Source: Chlorobiales bacterium
Lineage (GTDB): Bacteria > Bacteroidota > Chlorobiia > Chlorobiales > Chlorobiaceae
Assembly: GCA_022360355.1 (NCBI GenBank)
Contig: JAKSCY010000271.1
Location: 1 to 11,570 of the forward strand
Direction: 5' to 3'
DNA: 11,570 bases
Shown here: piece after piece, positions 6,527 through 11,570 of the stretch
Layout of the letters: every line of letters begins with the position of its first letter
How positions within the stretch are numbered: the first letter of the stretch is position 1
Notes under the pieces: generated by a model
What the model saw: only the letters and a program-made list of their open reading frames with translations
Databases searched by the model: none
Told to the model about the DNA's origin: nothing
Made by a program: the position numbers and the translations under genes

Positions 6527-7717
6527 ATGAAGAGAGATTACTATGAGGTCCTGGGTTTATCCCGGTCGGCTTCCAAAGATGAGATTAAAAAAGCGTACCG
6601 CAAGCTTGCCATGAAGTATCACCCGGATAAAAATCCGGACAACAGTGAGGCTGAGGAGCACTTCAAGGAGGTGAACGAGGCATACGAGGTGCTGAGCAAT
6701 GACGATAAACGGCGCCGTTACGACCAGTTCGGGCATGCAGGTGTAGGGTCGTCAGCTTCTTCACAGGGCGGAGCGTATGGCGGTGCAGGAGCAGGTGATT
6801 TCGGTGATATTTTCAGTGCTTTCAATGATATGTTTGGAGGAGGAGGAAGGTCAGGCGGGGGTTCACCGTTCGGCTTTGAAGATGTTTTCGGCGGCGGAAC
6901 AAGACGGTCGAGGTCGTCAACGGGTATCAGAGGCGGCGACCTGAAAATCCGCTTGAAACTGACACTGGAAGAGATTTCCAAAGGTGTTGAAAAAACGCTG
7001 AAAATCAAAAAACAGATTCCCTGTGAAGTATGTGGTGGCACAGGCTCGAAAACAGGAAACCTCGAGACCTGTCCAACCTGTCAGGGAACAGGAGAGGTCA
7101 GACAGGCCTCGAAAACCATGTTTGGCCAGTTTGTAAACATCACTGCATGTCCAACCTGTGGTGGTGAAGGCAAGGTTGTAAAAGACCGTTGCACTTCCTG
7201 CCATGGTGACGGTATCAAGCAGGGTGAGACGACGGTAAAGGTGAATATCCCTGCCGGTGTGGAAGACGGAAACTATCTTACCCTGAGAGGACAGGGAAAT
7301 GCGGGCCCGAGAGGAGGATCCAATGGGGATCTGATCGTGGTTATCGAAGAAGCGGCGCACAAGCTCTTCGTTCGCAGGGGAGACGATGTTATCTATAACC
7401 TTCCGGTCAGTTACCCCGACATGGTTCTTGGAACCAAGGTCGAGGTGCCGACGCTTGAAGGGCGCGTAAAATTGACCGTTCCTCCGGGAACGCAGCCGAA
7501 TACCATGCTGAGGATCAGCGGAAAGGGTATCGGGCATCTCAAGTCTCCGGGACGAGGGGACCACCTGGTGAAAGTCAATGTCTATATTCCAAGGGATCTT
7601 TCACACCGTGACAAGGAACTGCTCAAGGAGATCAAGAAATCGGAGCACCTGGTGCCGGATGAGAAAACGGATCATGAGAAAAGCTTCTTTGAAAAAGCTC
7701 GTGACATTTTTGGATGA
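6527..7717 (+). CDS. dnaJ: Chaperone protein DnaJ (Hsp40, type I)
   Basis: 396 residues. It delivers unfolded clients to DnaK and stimulates its ATPase. J-domain 1-70 has the essential HPD at 32-34. A Gly/Phe-rich linker (about 72-126) contains [13 protein letters not shown]. The zinc-finger region carries four CxxCxGxG repeats at Cys166/169, 182/185, 208/211 and 222/225, all intact. C-terminal beta-sandwich client-binding domains follow (about 235-370) with the [11 protein letters not shown] motif. A full type I DnaJ of usual length. GAGAAG lies three bases upstream of the ATG. It is third in the hrcA-grpE-dnaJ run, but separated from grpE by the 112-bp mobile element; a strong terminator follows. 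No dnaK is in the window. Confidence 0.98.
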   Translation: MKRDYYEVLGLSRSASKDEIKKAYRKLAMKYHPDKNPDNSEAEEHFKEVNEAYEVLSNDDKRRRYDQFGHAGVGSSASSQGGAYGGAGAGDFGDIFSAFNDMFGGGGRSGGGSPFGFEDVFGGGTRRSRSSTGIRGGDLKIRLKLTLEEISKGVEKTLKIKKQIPCEVCGGTGSKTGNLETCPTCQGTGEVRQASKTMFGQFVNITACPTCGGEGKVVKDRCTSCHGDGIKQGETTVKVNIPAGVEDGNYLTLRGQGNAGPRGGSNGDLIVVIEEAAHKLFVRRGDDVIYNLPVSYPDMVLGTKVEVPTLEGRVKLTVPPGTQPNTMLRISGKGIGHLKSPGRGDHLVKVNVYIPRDLSHRDKELLKEIKKSEHLVPDEKTDHEKSFFEKARDIFG

Positions 7718-7728
7718 CCGGTTCGTGT

Positions 7729-7766
7729 AAACAGAAAAAGCCCTGAAAAACGGGCTTTTTCTGTTT
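7729..7766. terminator. Bidirectional rho-independent terminator between dnaJ and the flavodoxin gene
   Basis: A perfect 15-bp stem pairs AAACAGAAAAAGCCC (7729-7743) with GGGCTTTTTCTGTTT (7752-7766) around an 8-base loop. The GC-rich top and the A-rich/T-rich lower stem provide U-tracts for both directions, fitting its place between convergent genes. Confidence 0.9.
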
Positions 7767-7793
7767 GCTGTCATGGTTCACAGACCGGTGCAA

Positions 7794-8435
7794 TCACTCG
7801 AGTTCTGCTTTTGCTTCATCGATCACGTTGACGGTGATTTCCCTGTACCCCATTTCTTCAGCATACTCTTCAGCAGCGATTCTTATCCTGTTACGGAAAA
7901 ACGACGGGATCTGTGCAAGCAGTTCCTGTGCTTCTTCGGTCCATATAAGCGAGTTGTTACGGGTTTTCAGCGCTTTTTTGTATCCCTGGGTAATTTGGCT
8001 GACAAACTCGTCAATCTGCTTTTCATCCGAAAGTTCCTGGGGGGCAAACACTTTTTCAGCAAGGATCTTGTTGCGCACCAGTTGGATTTTGAGCTGGGGA
8101 AGGTACATCATGTAGGCCATAGGCTCAGGACTGCCGCAGGCAAGAAAAAGAGCAACTTTTTTTCTCCTGAGATATCTCTTGAGATTGCTCTGGATAAGTG
8201 CGCCAAGCAACTCGGACGATACAAGCATGTAATAAACCGGAGCGCCCATGATAACGACATCGAAGTCCTGGATAAAACTGTAGTCTGCAGTAGCCTTGCA
8301 TTTTCCTTTTTCCACATACGCACCAGTCTCTGCCAGACTGCTGCCGAGTGCATCGACAAATTTATCGGTTGATCCCCCGACAGAGCGTGTATCGTATAGG
8401 ATGATGGCTTTCATTTGCTGGGAAGAATTGGACAT
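7794..8435 (-). CDS. Flavodoxin-domain protein fused to a PCP_red (protochlorophyllide reductase C-terminal) domain
   Basis: 213 residues with two parts. Residues 8-155 are flavodoxin-like: first strand KAIILYDTRSVGGSTDKF with the phosphate loop of FMN binding (15-24), the second strand DFDVVIMGAPVYY (57-69), and the third VALFLACGSPEP (94-105). Residues 163-212 match the PCP_red domain (a Trp, then EEA, then IPSFFRNRIRIAAEEYA and GYREITVNVIDEAK), the small tail of the BchB/ChlB subunit of light-independent protochlorophyllide reductase. It is probably a soluble electron-transfer or FMN protein, perhaps serving chlorophyll biosynthesis, but the reaction is unknown. The ATG at 8435 is preferred over Met8 because GAG lies just upstream and a strong promoter precedes it. 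It is monocistronic, convergent with dnaJ. Confidence 0.85.
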   Translation of the reverse strand: MSNSSQQMKAIILYDTRSVGGSTDKFVDALGSSLAETGAYVEKGKCKATADYSFIQDFDVVIMGAPVYYMLVSSELLGALIQSNLKRYLRRKKVALFLACGSPEPMAYMMYLPQLKIQLVRNKILAEKVFAPQELSDEKQIDEFVSQITQGYKKALKTRNNSLIWTEEAQELLAQIPSFFRNRIRIAAEEYAEEMGYREITVNVIDEAKAELE

Positions 8436-8489
8436 AATCTCAAAAGTTGTGCGGCTAAACGGTAGGAAAACTTATTTGTGTAATGACTT

Positions 8490-8518
8490 AGTATAACATA
8501 TTAGAGTTTAAATCTCAA
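8490..8518 (-). promoter_or_regulatory. Strong sigma-70-type promoter of the flavodoxin/PCP_red gene
   Basis: On the minus strand, TTGAGA (8513-8518) and TATACT (8490-8495) are separated by exactly 17 bases. The -35 and the -10 each match consensus at five of six positions. Transcription would start near 8483, giving a leader of about 48 nt. This is the best promoter match in the window. Confidence 0.7.
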
Positions 8519-8583
8519 CAACAGGAACGTGGTTGCGCTGTTGTTTTTCCGGGCTGCCGGTTTGGATATCCATTGAAAATAAA

Positions 8584-8604
8584 GGGCGCCCTAAAGAGGT
8601 GAGC
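8584..8604. repeat. Possible third, decayed trace of the MITE ends
   Basis: GGGCGCC at the left and AGAGGTG near the right lie at almost the same spacing as in the 23-bp remnant (GGGCTCC, AGAGGTG). The right end reads AGC instead of CCC, and the flanks (TAAA and ATAC) are not duplicated, so it is uncertain. It includes the palindrome AGGGCGCCCT (8583-8592). It lies in the spacer between gap and the flavodoxin gene. Confidence 0.3.
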
Positions 8605-8630
8605 ATACAGGGAAAAGGAACGGCATGCAC

Positions 8631-8660
8631 AAAAAAAGAGGGCGGCAATTTGCCACCCTC
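8631..8660 (-). terminator. Rho-independent terminator of gap
   Basis: Read on the minus strand, GAGGGTGGC (8652-8660) pairs with GCCGCCCTC (8638-8646) with one G-U pair, around a 5-base loop, and is followed by seven T (plus-strand A at 8631-8637). It stands 36 bases after the gap stop codon. Confidence 0.9.
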
Positions 8661-8695
8661 CTGGAGTTTCTCCTGCAGATGTAATAGGATCTCAA

Positions 8696-11224
<2,529 letters not shown>

Positions 11225-11228
<4 letters not shown>

Positions 11229-11570
11229 GCGCTTTCTGGGCTTGTTTCAAGCTTGTGAGGTGCTTTTATTCGTACATAAATACTGAATAACATAAGCAGG
11301 GCGTTTATCGATCCGACGATGACGAACGGGGCATGCGGGCTCATGCTGTCAAACAGGTTTCCTCCTGCCTTGGCAATGATGAGAATGCCTATGGCTCCGC
11401 TTATATTGAACGTGCCCAGGATCGAGCCACGCTTGCCCGAAGGGGCTTCCTGACCGATAAGGGACTGGGCTCCGAGAAAGACACTGATCTGACCGATTCC
11501 CATAAAGATGAATACGGCATAACCTATGGAATCAAAGGGAGTGTCGAGCAGAAGCACGGAAAGGTTTCCC
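11225..11570 (-). CDS. MFS transporter, C-terminal part (cut by window edge)
   Basis: The frame stays open to the window edge, giving about 114 residues that begin GNLSVLLLDTPF. Three hydrophobic helices are visible (about GYAVFIFMGIGQISVFLGAQ, then GTFNISGAIGILIIAKAGGN, then FVIVGSINALLMLFSIYV), with the loop EAPSGKRGSILG between the first two, which has the P-x-x-x-R-G pattern of major facilitator permeases. A charged tail ends the protein. The substrate cannot be read. Its TGA overlaps the mpl ATG by four bases, so the two are co-translated; this hints at an AmpG-like role in importing cell-wall fragments, but AmpG identity is not shown here. Confidence 0.8.

Noticed and set aside
7441..7455. 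GAGGTGCCG in dnaJ as another mobile-element end
   Set aside because: It codes for the conserved VEVPTLEG segment of DnaJ, lacks a partner end and has no flanking duplication.
6917..7564. A 215-codon minus-strand open frame opposite dnaJ
   Set aside because: DnaJ is intact through this region, including all zinc cysteines. The antisense frame is a shadow of its codon pattern.

Overview
The window looks like chromosomal DNA from a green sulfur bacterium (Chlorobia, something close to Chlorobium, Pelodictyon or Prosthecochloris). This is inferred from the combination of an archaeal-type (type 3) prolyl-tRNA synthetase, an hrcA-grpE-dnaJ cluster without dnaK, a flavodoxin fused to a protochlorophyllide-reductase (PCP_red) tail as expected of a phototroph, weak Shine-Dalgarno sequences, and protein sequences that match what I know of this group. 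Genus and species cannot be settled without a search. The content is mostly core housekeeping, densely packed, with no tRNA, rRNA, CRISPR or transposase gene visible.

Layout. Positions 1-147 (minus) hold the N-terminus of an AzgA/NCS2-type purine permease. A 311-base AT-rich divergent spacer follows, carrying promoter candidates and a 23-base mobile-element remnant. A typical 2-Cys peroxiredoxin (plus, 459-1049) ends in a strong terminator. Convergent to it on the minus strand are proS and, upstream of proS, an exported DUF4412-like protein, probably one transcription unit. Divergent from these, prmC (plus) is followed by hrcA, grpE and dnaJ (plus), ending in a 15-bp-stem terminator shared with the convergent flavodoxin/PCP_red gene (minus, 7794-8435), which has the best promoter in the window. 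The rest is on the minus strand: gap (with its own terminator), mpl, and the C-terminal part of an MFS transporter whose stop codon overlaps the mpl start.

How the genes fit together. HrcA (repressor), GrpE (nucleotide exchange) and DnaJ (co-chaperone) form the heat-shock module; DnaK must be elsewhere. Mpl recycles cell-wall tripeptide, and the translationally coupled MFS protein may be its importer (inference). PrmC methylates release factors and ProS charges tRNA-Pro. GAPDH serves central carbon metabolism and the peroxiredoxin handles peroxide.

The most distinctive non-coding signal is a short non-autonomous transposable element (MITE). There is a 112-bp copy with 9-bp perfect terminal inverted repeats, a foldable interior and a 4-bp direct flanking repeat (ATAA), inserted exactly at the grpE stop codon inside the heat-shock operon. 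There is also a 23-bp collapsed copy near the permease, with its own different 4-bp flanking repeat (ATGT), and possibly a third decayed trace near 8584. The most interesting protein is the flavodoxin-PCP_red fusion.
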